From Gemmatimonadales bacterium UBA2982 (GTDB lineage: Bacteria; Gemmatimonadota; Gemmatimonadetes; Longimicrobiales; Gaopeijiaceae), in the NCBI GenBank assembly GCA_002347035.1, contig DEAM01000024.1, forward strand, positions 58,904 through 65,001: 6,098 nt of DNA, given 5' to 3'. The notes beneath the pieces are model-generated. The model worked only from the letters and a program-made list of their open reading frames with translations, did no database searches and was not told where the DNA came from. Shown here one piece after another: positions 1 to 5,407 of the stretch (the stretch's first letter is position 1; every line of letters begins with the position of its first letter). Both the position numbers and the translations under genes were made by a program.

Positions 1-50
1 CGACCCTCAGCTTGGAAGGCTGATGCTCTAGCCAACTGAGCTACTCCCGC
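1..50 (-). tRNA. tRNA-Gly (anticodon TCC), 3' part cut by the window edge
   Basis: Read on the minus strand this begins GCGGGAGTAGCTCAG, a standard acceptor 5' strand and D-arm start. It continues into an anticodon arm with stem TCAGC/GCTGA and loop CTTCCAA, which gives anticodon TCC at positions 16-14. The variable loop, T-arm and acceptor 3' strand lie beyond position 1. It follows tRNA-Tyr by 44 nt on the same strand and is probably co-transcribed with it. The order Tyr-Gly resembles the Tyr-Gly-Thr cluster that precedes tuf in many bacteria, so a tRNA-Thr and tuf may lie to the left. That last point is inference. Confidence 0.93.
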
Positions 51-94
51 TTTGCCTCCCATCTATAATGTCTCCCCCAAAATGGGTTCTTAAA

Positions 95-176
95 TGGTGG
101 GGGGAGGATTCGAACCTCCGAAGGCTATGCCAGCAGATTTACAGTCTGCCCCGTTTGACCGCTTCGGTACCCCACC
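95..176 (-). tRNA. tRNA-Tyr (anticodon GTA)
   Basis: This is an 82-nt class II tRNA with a long variable arm. On the minus strand the acceptor 5' strand GGTGGGG pairs with the 3' strand CCCCACC, followed by discriminator A at position 95. The anticodon stem CAGA/TCTG encloses loop CTGTAAA, giving anticodon GTA at 142-140. The T-arm is GGAGG-TTCGAAT-CCTCC. The 3' CCA is not encoded: the next genomic bases on this strand are TTT, so CCA would have to be added enzymatically. It lies directly upstream of tRNA-Gly on the same strand. I see no convincing sigma-70 promoter in the bases just upstream. Confidence 0.96.
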
Positions 177-242
177 GAGTTGCGCTCCCGAAACTGTCTC
201 TTTTTTGGGGGCGATCGCTGTCTCTCCCGCTAAAAACCCGAA

Positions 243-276
243 TTGGAAAAGAGCCGCCCCCAAACTGCTGGGCGGC
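243..276 (-). terminator. Terminator-like GC hairpin reading leftward, upstream of the tRNA genes
   Basis: The arms GCCGCCC (253-259) and GGGCGGC (270-276) form a perfect 7-bp GC-rich stem with a 10-nt loop. On the minus strand the hairpin is followed by TCTTTTCC, a short T-rich tract, which fits intrinsic termination of leftward transcription. No minus-strand gene ends just to its right, so it may insulate the tRNA genes from readthrough, act as an attenuator in a long tRNA leader, or be a relic. On the plus strand no T-tract follows, so it should not terminate rightward transcription. Confidence 0.5.
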
Positions 277-387
277 CATTTACAGACGAGCTATGGAACG
301 TAACGAGCGCTTTCGGGGCCGTAAAGACCTAAAAAGGGTTAGAATTTGCTCGTCATATTCTCTCTCAACCACTTGAAAGGATGGGCA

Positions 388-627
388 ATGACAGGTTCAA
401 ATAACTCTCCGTTCGCAACAGATGTTACTAAGGGAAAAAGCTACTATTGGTGTGCCTGTGGCTTGAGCAAGAACCAACCCCTTTGTGATGGAAGTCACAA
501 AGCCACTTCGATCTCCCCGGTAAGGTTTGAGAGTGATACCGATAAAACGGTCTACCTTTGCGGATGCAAAAAAACTGGAAATGCGCCCTATTGTGATGGA
601 AGCCACAATAGAACCTTAGGGTTTTAG
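388..627 (+). CDS. Small protein with two CDGSH iron-sulfur motifs
   Basis: The protein has 79 residues and no signal peptide or membrane segment, so it should be cytoplasmic. It has two complete CDGSH signatures (C-x-C-x2-[ST]-x3-P-x-C-D-G-[SAT]-H). The first runs from Cys22 to His37, with ligands Cys22, Cys24, Cys33 and His37. The second runs from Cys58 to His73, with ligands Cys58, Cys60, Cys69 and His73. Each such motif normally binds one [2Fe-2S] cluster through three Cys and one His. Known members (mitoNEET type and bacterial dual-motif forms) are linked to redox sensing, iron handling or electron transfer; the exact role here is unknown. I chose ATG 388 because AAAGGA (376-381) lies 6 nt upstream. 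An in-frame start at 346 would add 14 residues but has no good ribosome site. It diverges from the tRNA genes and is separated by 139 bp from the next gene. Confidence 0.92.
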   Translation: MTGSNNSPFATDVTKGKSYYWCACGLSKNQPLCDGSHKATSISPVRFESDTDKTVYLCGCKKTGNAPYCDGSHNRTLGF

Positions 628-766
628 GCAACCAGTACGAGGGTGGGTTAGCGCTTATTCGTGAGTTCTGCTCTTATGGCGAGCTTAAGATATGAATGCC
701 AGGTTACCTAGATTCGGTTTCAGCAATTCTATATAGCTCCATCCGATGCCGAGGTGAGGAAGCTCC

Positions 767-976
767 ATGTCAACTAAGAAGCAGCTGCGGCGTGAGCGAC
801 AGAAAAAGAAGCAGGAGGAAGTCGCCAAGACCCGGAAGTCCCCGGTCTGGATCTTCATCTTGTCCATCGCCGCCATTATCGTCGGAATTGCGGTTTGGGG
901 AAATTTCTTCGGGGATGACCGCGAACCACCATGGCCTGGCGCAACATGGTCTGCTGCACACGGACATTGGCACTGA
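767..976 (+). CDS. Small single-pass membrane protein with C-terminal HGHWH
   Basis: The protein has 69 residues, and a strong ribosome site (GAGGTGAGGA, 751-760) lies 6 nt before the ATG. Residues 1-25 are highly basic and rich in Lys, Arg and Gln. Residues about 27-47 form one hydrophobic helix (VWIFILSIAAIIVGIAVWG). The positive N-terminus predicts an N-in orientation with the short tail outside. The tail (about 50-69) is rich in Pro and Trp and ends in W-S-A-A-H-G-H-W-H. From memory, similar G.xWSxxHGHWH tails occur in small hypothetical proteins of several environmental phyla, usually followed by a few more residues; here the frame stops right after the last His. The closely spaced His residues could bind metal, but no function is known. 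The next gene is convergent (62-nt gap), so this one is probably transcribed alone or after the CDGSH gene. Confidence 0.8.
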   Translation: MSTKKQLRRERQKKKQEEVAKTRKSPVWIFILSIAAIIVGIAVWGNFFGDDREPPWPGATWSAAHGHWH

Positions 977-1037
977 GAGGATCTTTCCCTAAATCCCGTT
1001 AGTTGGCACGGCAAGCCCTGGAAGTACTCTGGGCAGC

Positions 1038-1382
1038 TTACTCGGTGGAGAACGGAGGACCATCTGACCCAGAGTCTTCCTCTTGTTTAGTCCCCCGAAT
1101 CTTCAGGCCAGCTACCAGCACTCCTGCAATTAGTTGACCTCCTATGTTCTCAAAGGTCCACTGTTCGTAGGGCCCCACCACACTCGGTCTAGTCATCACA
1201 TACATGAGGACCCCTGTCGTAATCGCGACGATAGGCACTGTTGTCTTCATGGGACCCGAGCTTGCCATGTACTCAGGGACAAGCTTCCTGAAGACCGATT
1301 CTAGAAGCCAGGTCCCTAGCCATATGGCCACGGCATACACAAGCGTCGTCACTATTAAGAAAACCACGTCACGATCCTCCAT
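1038..1382 (-). CDS. Hypothetical membrane protein with three predicted helices
   Basis: I do not recognise the family. With the chosen start (ATG at 1382) the protein has 114 residues, beginning MEDRDVVFLIVTTLVY. Predicted membrane segments are at about residues 5-31, 48-65 and 79-95. The C-terminal tail is hydrophilic and acidic (KQEEDSGSDG). The frame stays open upstream to an ATG at 1502 (154 residues). That longer form would overlap the start of the divergent lipoprotein gene and run through a perfect inverted repeat (1427-1454), and its extra 40 residues look unstructured and basic. The short form leaves a normal 105-bp divergent promoter region. Neither start has a clear Shine-Dalgarno sequence, so the N-terminus is uncertain. 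The gene is convergent with the small membrane protein on its left. Confidence 0.68.
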   Translation of the reverse strand: MEDRDVVFLIVTTLVYAVAIWLGTWLLESVFRKLVPEYMASSGPMKTTVPIVAITTGVLMYVMTRPSVVGPYEQWTFENIGGQLIAGVLVAGLKIRGTKQEEDSGSDGPPFSTE

Positions 1383-1426
1383 GGATTGGACAGGATTGCT
1401 CCGAATGGTGCCCCGTGAGATGCTTA

Positions 1427-1454
1427 CTCGCAACTCGAACGGGCGAGTTGCGAG
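1427..1454. promoter_or_regulatory. Perfect 11-bp inverted repeat in a divergent promoter region
   Basis: The arms CTCGCAACTCG (1427-1437) and CGAGTTGCGAG (1444-1454) are perfect reverse complements separated by 6 nt (AACGGG). The repeat lies between the divergent starts at 1382 (minus) and 1488 (plus), 45 bp from one and 33 bp from the other. No T-tract follows on either strand, so it does not look like an intrinsic terminator. A dimeric repressor operator or an mRNA leader hairpin for one of the two genes is more likely. No regulator gene lies next to it, so the binding protein is unknown. Confidence 0.6.
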
Positions 1455-1487
1455 CGTGGGTAAAGCGATGACCTTCATCTTCCGAGC

Positions 1488-2645
1488 ATGCGCCGCATCC
1501 AACTGATCACTGTGCTCTTTCTGCTAGCATGCGGAGAATCCAGCACAATACCCTTAGGCCTTGCGGTCATGATCGAGCCTCCGGGACCGGGCCTAATCGT
1601 TGGCATCGGCAACACCCGTGACTACACGGCATCGGCAACTGATTACTTCGGCCAAGTCATCTACGGGCAAACCATCACTTGGTCTACAGAGAATGCTGCG
1701 ATCGCCACGATAGACCAGAACGGTCTCGCCACAGGTGTCTCGGAGGGTGAAACAACCGTTATGGCTGCAATAGGGGGAATGAAACACAGCGTGCCTCTGG
1801 AGGTCTACGTTCCAGAAGTCATCACCAGCTATCAAGCAGGGACGAGTTACTTCGGTCGCAACAACTACGTTGAATACGTCCCTGGCGAACTACCGGTTGT
1901 AATTTCGGCAACTCATGGTGGATCACTTCGGCCTTCTGAGATCAAGGATCGCAGTTATGGCGTAACGAACTCTGACCGAAATACGATCGAGCTCAGTGTT
2001 GCCGTACGAGATGCGCTTATCGAAGTGACTGGATCTGCACCCCATCTGGTCCTTTCACACTTGCATCGCAGTAAGCTCGACCCTAACCGCGAGCTTTTAG
2101 AAGCAGCTCAAGGTGATCCTTTTGGCGAGAATGCATGGCATGAATTTCAAGACTGGATCATGGAAGCGCGAGATCTTGTCTCCGAAGGACATGAAAGAGG
2201 ACTGTATCTCGATATGCACGGTCACGGGCATACTATTCCCAGGATCGAGATCGGATACCTCCTGAGCAGCACAGACCTAAACCAAAGTGACAGCGCACTT
2301 AACAACATGACGATCGTGGAAAAAACGAGCATCCGTGACTTGGGCCGCCACGCTCCTGAAGCGTTTTGGGAACTAGTGCGAGGACCGAAGTCTTTCGGTG
2401 GCCTTCTGGAAGACGAGGGTGTGCGTTCCATTCCGAGCCCGAGCGACCCCTATCCTGGAACTGATCCTTACTTTACTGGTGGATACAACACCCGGATACA
2501 CGGCTCAAGAAGTGCGGGTGAAGTCGTTAATGGGATCCAACTCGAACATCCCTACCCTGGCTTCCGCGACTCGGATGCCAACCGCCAAGCGTACGCAACT
2601 CAACTAGCATCAGTGATCCAACTTTTCATGATCGAACACTTTTGA
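1488..2645 (+). CDS. Secreted lipoprotein: bacterial Ig-like (BIG2) domain plus N-formylglutamate-amidohydrolase-like domain
   Basis: The protein has 385 residues. A lipoprotein signal (MRRIQLITVLFLLAC) has lipobox LLAC, so Cys15 would be lipidated and the protein anchored in an envelope membrane. Residues about 27-108 form a BIG2-type Ig-like domain with the typical ITWSTENAAIATIDQNGLAT and G-E-T-T-V cores. Residues about 130-385 resemble the N-formylglutamate amidohydrolase family, a zinc-dependent amidohydrolase fold: ATHGG (His143), EIKDR (Glu151, Asp154), SHLHRSKLDPNRE (189-202), YLDMHGHGH (Asp242, His244, His246, His248), and a late QLEH (Glu353) that fits a catalytic Glu. Zinc binding by His143, Glu/Asp and a His in 244-248 is inferred from family logic. 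Cytosolic relatives act in histidine breakdown; an exported, lipidated, Ig-linked form more likely hydrolyses an extracellular amide or peptide-like substrate, which cannot be named. The start is fixed by the signal peptide, though the ribosome site is weak. The gene is convergent with the next one. Confidence 0.85.
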   Translation: MRRIQLITVLFLLACGESSTIPLGLAVMIEPPGPGLIVGIGNTRDYTASATDYFGQVIYGQTITWSTENAAIATIDQNGLATGVSEGETTVMAAIGGMKHSVPLEVYVPEVITSYQAGTSYFGRNNYVEYVPGELPVVISATHGGSLRPSEIKDRSYGVTNSDRNTIELSVAVRDALIEVTGSAPHLVLSHLHRSKLDPNRELLEAAQGDPFGENAWHEFQDWIMEARDLVSEGHERGLYLDMHGHGHTIPRIEIGYLLSSTDLNQSDSALNNMTIVEKTSIRDLGRHAPEAFWELVRGPKSFGGLLEDEGVRSIPSPSDPYPGTDPYFTGGYNTRIHGSRSAGEVVNGIQLEHPYPGFRDSDANRQAYATQLASVIQLFMIEHF

Positions 2646-2653
2646 TTGGCTAA

Positions 2654-2692
2654 ATCCCATGAGTAACCAAAAAAACTCACAGTCTATGGGAT
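2654..2692. terminator. Possible shared hairpin between convergent genes
   Basis: Arms ATCCCAT (2654-2660) and ATGGGAT (2686-2692) pair perfectly. An inner GAGT/ACTC pair (2661-2664 with 2675-2678) encloses an A-rich loop, with a 7-nt bulge on one side. The element fills the 38-bp gap between the stop of the plus-strand lipoprotein gene and the stop of the minus-strand gene, overlapping the latter by a few bases. It could serve as a two-way transcription end, but no clean run of T follows a stem on either strand, so this call is weak. Confidence 0.3.
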
Positions 2693-3316
2693 GAGCAGCC
2701 CAGACCCCTGCGCTAGACCGTGAATCTCACAATGGTTCTCCCCTTCTGGATTAGTGAAGTCGAAGTTTGTAAAAGCCAGGCACTTTAGCTCTAGCTCAGC
2801 CTCTTCGAGATATTTCATCATCGCATTGTGATCAGGCCCATCATTCCTTAAATGCTGGTAGATACCATCGTTTGAATAGACCTGATCTTTGGGCGTTCCT
2901 GACAGATCTTGCACGGTTTTGATGTTGTTTAAACTGAGAATCGATGTGAGAGCCTGCCATGAAGTCACATTTGTCTCATCAAGATCACAGATAAGCGCAT
3001 CTCGAACCGGCATGATATAGGAAGCAATCCGTGCATACTCGCGCTCGTTGTGGACTGTGATTGTTGCCGTTGATTGTCCCAAAGTCCAACCCTCTTGGAA
3101 TGGCCGACCCTGAGGGGGTTCAACTGTTTCAGCGTCGGATAACACCACGTTTTGTCCTAGTATCACGATGTTTGGATCGACGCGATGCCCACAATCCATC
3201 AGTTCCGGGCTCGTCGGTGAGGTCGAGTTACAGCCCAAGGTACCGATAAGTGCCCAAACTAGAATCTTATCGAGCTGGTAGTCGGGACGCTCGAGGGAGC
3301 TAGGTGCAGAAAACAC
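2684..3316 (-). CDS. Hypothetical lipoprotein
   Basis: I do not recognise the family. The frame gives 210 residues from a GTG at 3316. A short hydrophobic stretch (ILVWALIGTLGC, 18-29) ends in a lipobox-like TLGC, so Cys29 is a likely lipidation site, followed by a Ser/Thr/Pro-rich linker typical of lipoproteins. The rest is soluble and mixed, with Cys42, Cys110, Cys179 and Cys196 able to form up to two disulfides outside the cytoplasm, and a helical stretch around 161-180 (AMMKYLEEAELELKC). The n-region before the hydrophobic core is long and carries acidic residues, and no Shine-Dalgarno sequence precedes the GTG, so the start may be wrong. The gene follows the MORN-repeat gene by 59 nt on the same strand and may share its transcript. 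It is convergent with the amidohydrolase-like lipoprotein gene. Confidence 0.66.
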   Translation of the reverse strand: MFSAPSSLERPDYQLDKILVWALIGTLGCNSTSPTSPELMDCGHRVDPNIVILGQNVVLSDAETVEPPQGRPFQEGWTLGQSTATITVHNEREYARIASYIMPVRDALICDLDETNVTSWQALTSILSLNNIKTVQDLSGTPKDQVYSNDGIYQHLRNDGPDHNAMMKYLEEAELELKCLAFTNFDFTNPEGENHCEIHGLAQGSGLLIP

Positions 3317-3375
3317 TGTTCGTGGACTCGGCAGTGGTCTGGAATATTTTCAGCTTGCCAGGGAAGAACTAGCAG

Positions 3376-3801
3376 CTAGTCGCTGCCGGAACAGGCAGGG
3401 TAGGTCACTGTCTCTCCTAGCTCGAACCATTCACCGCACATACGGTTCATGTCGTAGGTACCCTTTTTCTGTAACTGTCCGTCATCCCAGTACGATACGA
3501 ATGGGCCATGGAACCTTCCTTCCTGGAAGTTGACCTCTCGGCAAATCTGACCATTCGGGTAGTAGTGCTCAAACGTTCCGTGGTACCGACCGTCCTTGAA
3601 GGGACCCTTCTGCCACAACTGACCATTTTCATAGTACTTCTCATATAGCCCGTCTAGCTTGCCATCCTTGTAACACCCCTTCTCGTAGAGTTGACCGTTG
3701 AAGCGTCGCTCCTCAAACGGCCCATCTTCTTGTGGCCCATCGTCTCGTTCTGGCATGCCCCAGCCCATTTCATTAGGAGGCCTAAAACATAACGAAGGCA
3801 C
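3376..3801 (-). CDS. MORN-variant repeat protein
   Basis: The protein has 141 residues from a GTG at 3801. From about residue 29 it is built of repeats in which N/D-G-Q-L/I recurs at 35, 59, 83 and 107, an exact 24-residue period. The unit is roughly a Y..NGQL..KG.YKDG..HG pattern, matching the MORN-variant family often found in antitoxin-annotated or envelope proteins. The tail (MCGEWFELGETVTYPAC) is a characteristic closing segment seen with such repeats in environmental bacteria. Relatives I recall are often exported lipoproteins, but here the first 28 residues are polar with no signal peptide, so the true N-terminus may be lost or misread. Starts at ATG 3768 and ATG 3756 are also possible, and none has a strong ribosome site. 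MORN-type repeats usually mediate binding; no catalytic role is expected. The hypothetical lipoprotein gene lies 59 nt downstream. Confidence 0.78.
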   Translation of the reverse strand: MPSLCFRPPNEMGWGMPERDDGPQEDGPFEERRFNGQLYEKGCYKDGKLDGLYEKYYENGQLWQKGPFKDGRYHGTFEHYYPNGQICREVNFQEGRFHGPFVSYWDDGQLQKKGTYDMNRMCGEWFELGETVTYPACSGSD

Positions 3802-3863
3802 GGCCCTGCATGTAAAAATCCGTTAATAAATCTAGCACAGGAAATTATTCTCCGAGGTACTAG

Positions 3864-3880
3864 CTGGTCTGACAGACCAG
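3864..3880. promoter_or_regulatory. 17-bp perfect palindrome, possible operator
   Basis: CTGGTCTG-A-CAGACCAG is a perfect 8-bp inverted repeat around a single central base. It lies in the 138-bp gap between the aminotransferase stop and the MORN-repeat gene start, 63 bp upstream of the latter on the same strand. It could be read as a 6-bp hairpin with a 5-nt loop, but no T-tract follows on the minus strand, so a terminator is unlikely. The odd-length dyad with TGGTC/GACCA half-sites resembles operators of dimeric helix-turn-helix regulators, but the regulator is unknown. Confidence 0.45.
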
Positions 3881-3939
3881 GACTTGGGGATCTCAGATGA
3901 GGTAGATAAAGCCGTTAAAGCGAGCGAACCAAGTGGCAT

Positions 3940-5259
3940 TTACCCATCTCGTCTTCTCCACACAAAGTTCTCAATCCTCCCCATCGCGACCTTGAGTTCC
4001 TCTATCGACACACACGGATAGACAACCCGAAAGAGCCCTCTTTTTGTGTGCCCGAACCCGATACCCGGTGTGAGAAGGACGCCGGTGGCTCGGAAAAGCT
4101 CCTGCCAAAGTTCCAACTCTGCATCTTTCGAGTCGCGGCTCATGAACTCCGACAAGTCAACCCAGACGAATAGACTTCCCCTGCTCGGTACGTAGGGGAT
4201 TCCGAGGCGCTTCAGGTAACTGACCACGACCGCGTACGATTCCGTGAGGCACTTCTGGTTGCGCTCAAGGTACAGGGTCATGAACTCGGCATCGGTCAAC
4301 AGACGCTCGAGCACCCACTGGGTGTGGTTGGATACCGAGTGGGTCAGGTTCAGATTTTCGTAGGCTTCTAGAAGCGCGGCATTCTGTGAATAGACGAGCC
4401 CGACGCGGAAGCCCGAGATGCCGAGGTCCTTGGAAACGGCGTACCATAGATGAAGAAAGTCACTTTGCTTCTTCGCCATGAGCTTCGCGAACGAGGAAAA
4501 GGGCAGCTCCTCAGAATAATCAGATCCAATTACCGGATGCTCAGTGTCTATGAGCGACAACCCGTAGATCTCGTTGACGACTAGGTGGACCTCCCGTTCA
4601 ATACACCATTCGGCCATCTCAGAGAGTCGTTCTTCCCGGTAGATGCCGCCGGTCGGGTTATCAGGGGTCGTGAGGATAAGCATACGGAAGCGCTTGCCAG
4701 CCGCTTCTATCTCTGCTCGTGCCTGCTCGAGGTGAGCAAGCGTAAGGGCTGGGCCAGCCGCTATCTCCCAAAGCTCGTGGTGGGTCACGAGATCGTAGCG
4801 CTCAACGCCAGAGAGGTTCCCAATATCTTGGCGATAGACGGGGTAGCTTGGCGCAGGAATGACCGCAACGTCGCCAGCATCGGCGAGGATAAAAGAAGTC
4901 ATTTCGATCACGCTAGTGGCCCCGGCAGAGACCCCCAAATGCTCCGGGTCAATGGGGCAACCAGTCAGGTGCTCACTAAGGAAGCTGGCAACAGCCTCCC
5001 TGAACTCTGGCGCTCCCCGTGAGGAGGTATATCCCGGCACCCAGGTGGGAACCTCATTCTCCGAGGTGATCGCCTCGATCTTTGCCTTCAAATCAAACCA
5101 GCTAAGACGATTCTCAGCGACATTTAGCGTCAACGCTCCGGTGGGGTTATCGGTCGGGTGATAGGGGTTTCCAATCGCCTCACTATAGGCTCCGTAATCG
5201 ATACGGAGTGGAGTATTTGCCGCGCGGGCTCCGCGGCTAGAGAGTGACGTCTTGGTCAT
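3940..5259 (-). CDS. PLP-dependent aminotransferase of the class I/II, ACC-synthase-like branch
   Basis: The 439-residue protein covers a full fold-type I PLP enzyme. It shows the motif series of the ACC-synthase-like branch: LNVAENRLSW (45-54, Glu49 matching the conserved Glu of AENQLS), YTSSRGAPEFREAVASFL (77-94), SAGATSVIEM (111-120), PDNPTGG (199-205, Asn201), VVNEIYGLS (227-235, Tyr232), AVSKDLGISGFRVG (274-287, Schiff-base Lys277, phosphate-side Arg285), SLFVWVDL (362-369) and LFRVVYP (409-415, carboxylate-binding Arg411). Position 229 is Asn, where nearly all relatives have the Asp that pairs with the PLP ring nitrogen (usual SDEIY). The Tyr of the plant YHG motif is also absent (SRG here), arguing against true ACC synthesis; an amino-acid transaminase or a lyase on an unknown substrate is more likely. 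AGGCAGG lies 4 nt before the ATG. It is probably cytoplasmic, and no substrate can be deduced from its neighbours. Confidence 0.93.
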   Translation of the reverse strand: MTKTSLSSRGARAANTPLRIDYGAYSEAIGNPYHPTDNPTGALTLNVAENRLSWFDLKAKIEAITSENEVPTWVPGYTSSRGAPEFREAVASFLSEHLTGCPIDPEHLGVSAGATSVIEMTSFILADAGDVAVIPAPSYPVYRQDIGNLSGVERYDLVTHHELWEIAAGPALTLAHLEQARAEIEAAGKRFRMLILTTPDNPTGGIYREERLSEMAEWCIEREVHLVVNEIYGLSLIDTEHPVIGSDYSEELPFSSFAKLMAKKQSDFLHLWYAVSKDLGISGFRVGLVYSQNAALLEAYENLNLTHSVSNHTQWVLERLLTDAEFMTLYLERNQKCLTESYAVVVSYLKRLGIPYVPSRGSLFVWVDLSEFMSRDSKDAELELWQELFRATGVLLTPGIGFGHTKRGLFRVVYPCVSIEELKVAMGRIENFVWRRRDG

Positions 5260-5279
5260 GAAGCCTGCCTACTCGTAAT

Positions 5280-5310
5280 GGCTCAGGTGTTTTCAGAGAT
5301 TTCTTGAGCC
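5280..5310. repeat. Imperfect palindrome GGCTCA...TGAGCC in the aminotransferase leader
   Basis: Arms GGCTCA (5280-5285) and TGAGCC (5305-5310) enclose 19 nt. Read on the minus strand, this unit (GGCTCAAGAAATC..GAAAACACCTGAGCC) resembles the plus-strand reading of the neighbouring element at 5322-5352, so the two look like diverged inverted copies. It lies 21 bp upstream of the aminotransferase start and could form a leader hairpin in that mRNA. Confidence 0.4.
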
Positions 5311-5321
5311 TGGAACTCCTA

Positions 5322-5352
5322 GCTCAATCTGAAATCGCAAAACCCCTTGAGC
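5322..5352. repeat. Imperfect palindrome GCTCAA...TTGAGC, related to elements at 5280 and 5780
   Basis: Arms GCTCAA (5322-5327) and TTGAGC (5347-5352) enclose 19 nt, the same arm and loop lengths as the neighbour at 5280-5310. The inner segment CAATCTGAAATCGC (5325-5338) recurs with one mismatch as CAACCTGAAATCGC at 5789-5802, in the other gap flanking the HspQ-like gene. Of 24 aligned bases from 5325 and 5789, I count 19 identical. This suggests a small interspersed palindromic repeat of the genome. Confidence 0.42.
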
Positions 5353-5389
5353 AAAACAGGGTTGGATAGCTATATGTGGCTGGATGCCC

Positions 5390-5407
5390 AAAAGGGGCTA
5401 GTAGCCC
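5390..5407 (-). terminator. Possible terminator of the HspQ-like gene
   Basis: On the minus strand the HspQ-like stop codon is followed at once by GGGCT-ACT-AGCCC and then CTTTTGG. The stem is 5 bp with a 3-nt loop and a run of four T. This is short for an intrinsic terminator but is rightly placed. The dyad overlaps the stop codon by a base. Confidence 0.4.

Noticed and set aside
68..376. Plus-strand open frames of 102 and 69 codons over the tRNA-Tyr region
   Set aside because: They run antisense through tRNA-Tyr, and their codons simply translate the tRNA complement and the terminator hairpin.
685..1014. Minus-strand open frame of 109 codons
   Set aside because: It is antisense to the small membrane protein gene, which has a strong ribosome site and a clear helix; this frame is Cys- and Pro-rich without pattern.
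1383..1502. 40-residue N-terminal extension of the three-helix membrane protein
   Set aside because: It would overlap the divergent lipoprotein start, cross a perfect inverted repeat, and has no ribosome site.
4585..5022. Plus-strand open frame of 145 codons
   Set aside because: It lies entirely antisense to the aminotransferase, whose motifs are complete in the other strand; the translated sequence shows no family features.
3940..5259. Assigning the aminotransferase as a true ACC synthase
   Set aside because: Although the AEN, SKD.G..GFRVG and terminal Arg motifs agree, the Tyr of the plant YHG motif and the DEIY Asp are both missing, so the specific activity is not supported.
5280..5352. 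Integron attC recombination sites
   Set aside because: The paired arms do not fit the GTTRRRY/RYYYAAC core, and the flanking genes are full-size chromosomal types rather than cassettes.
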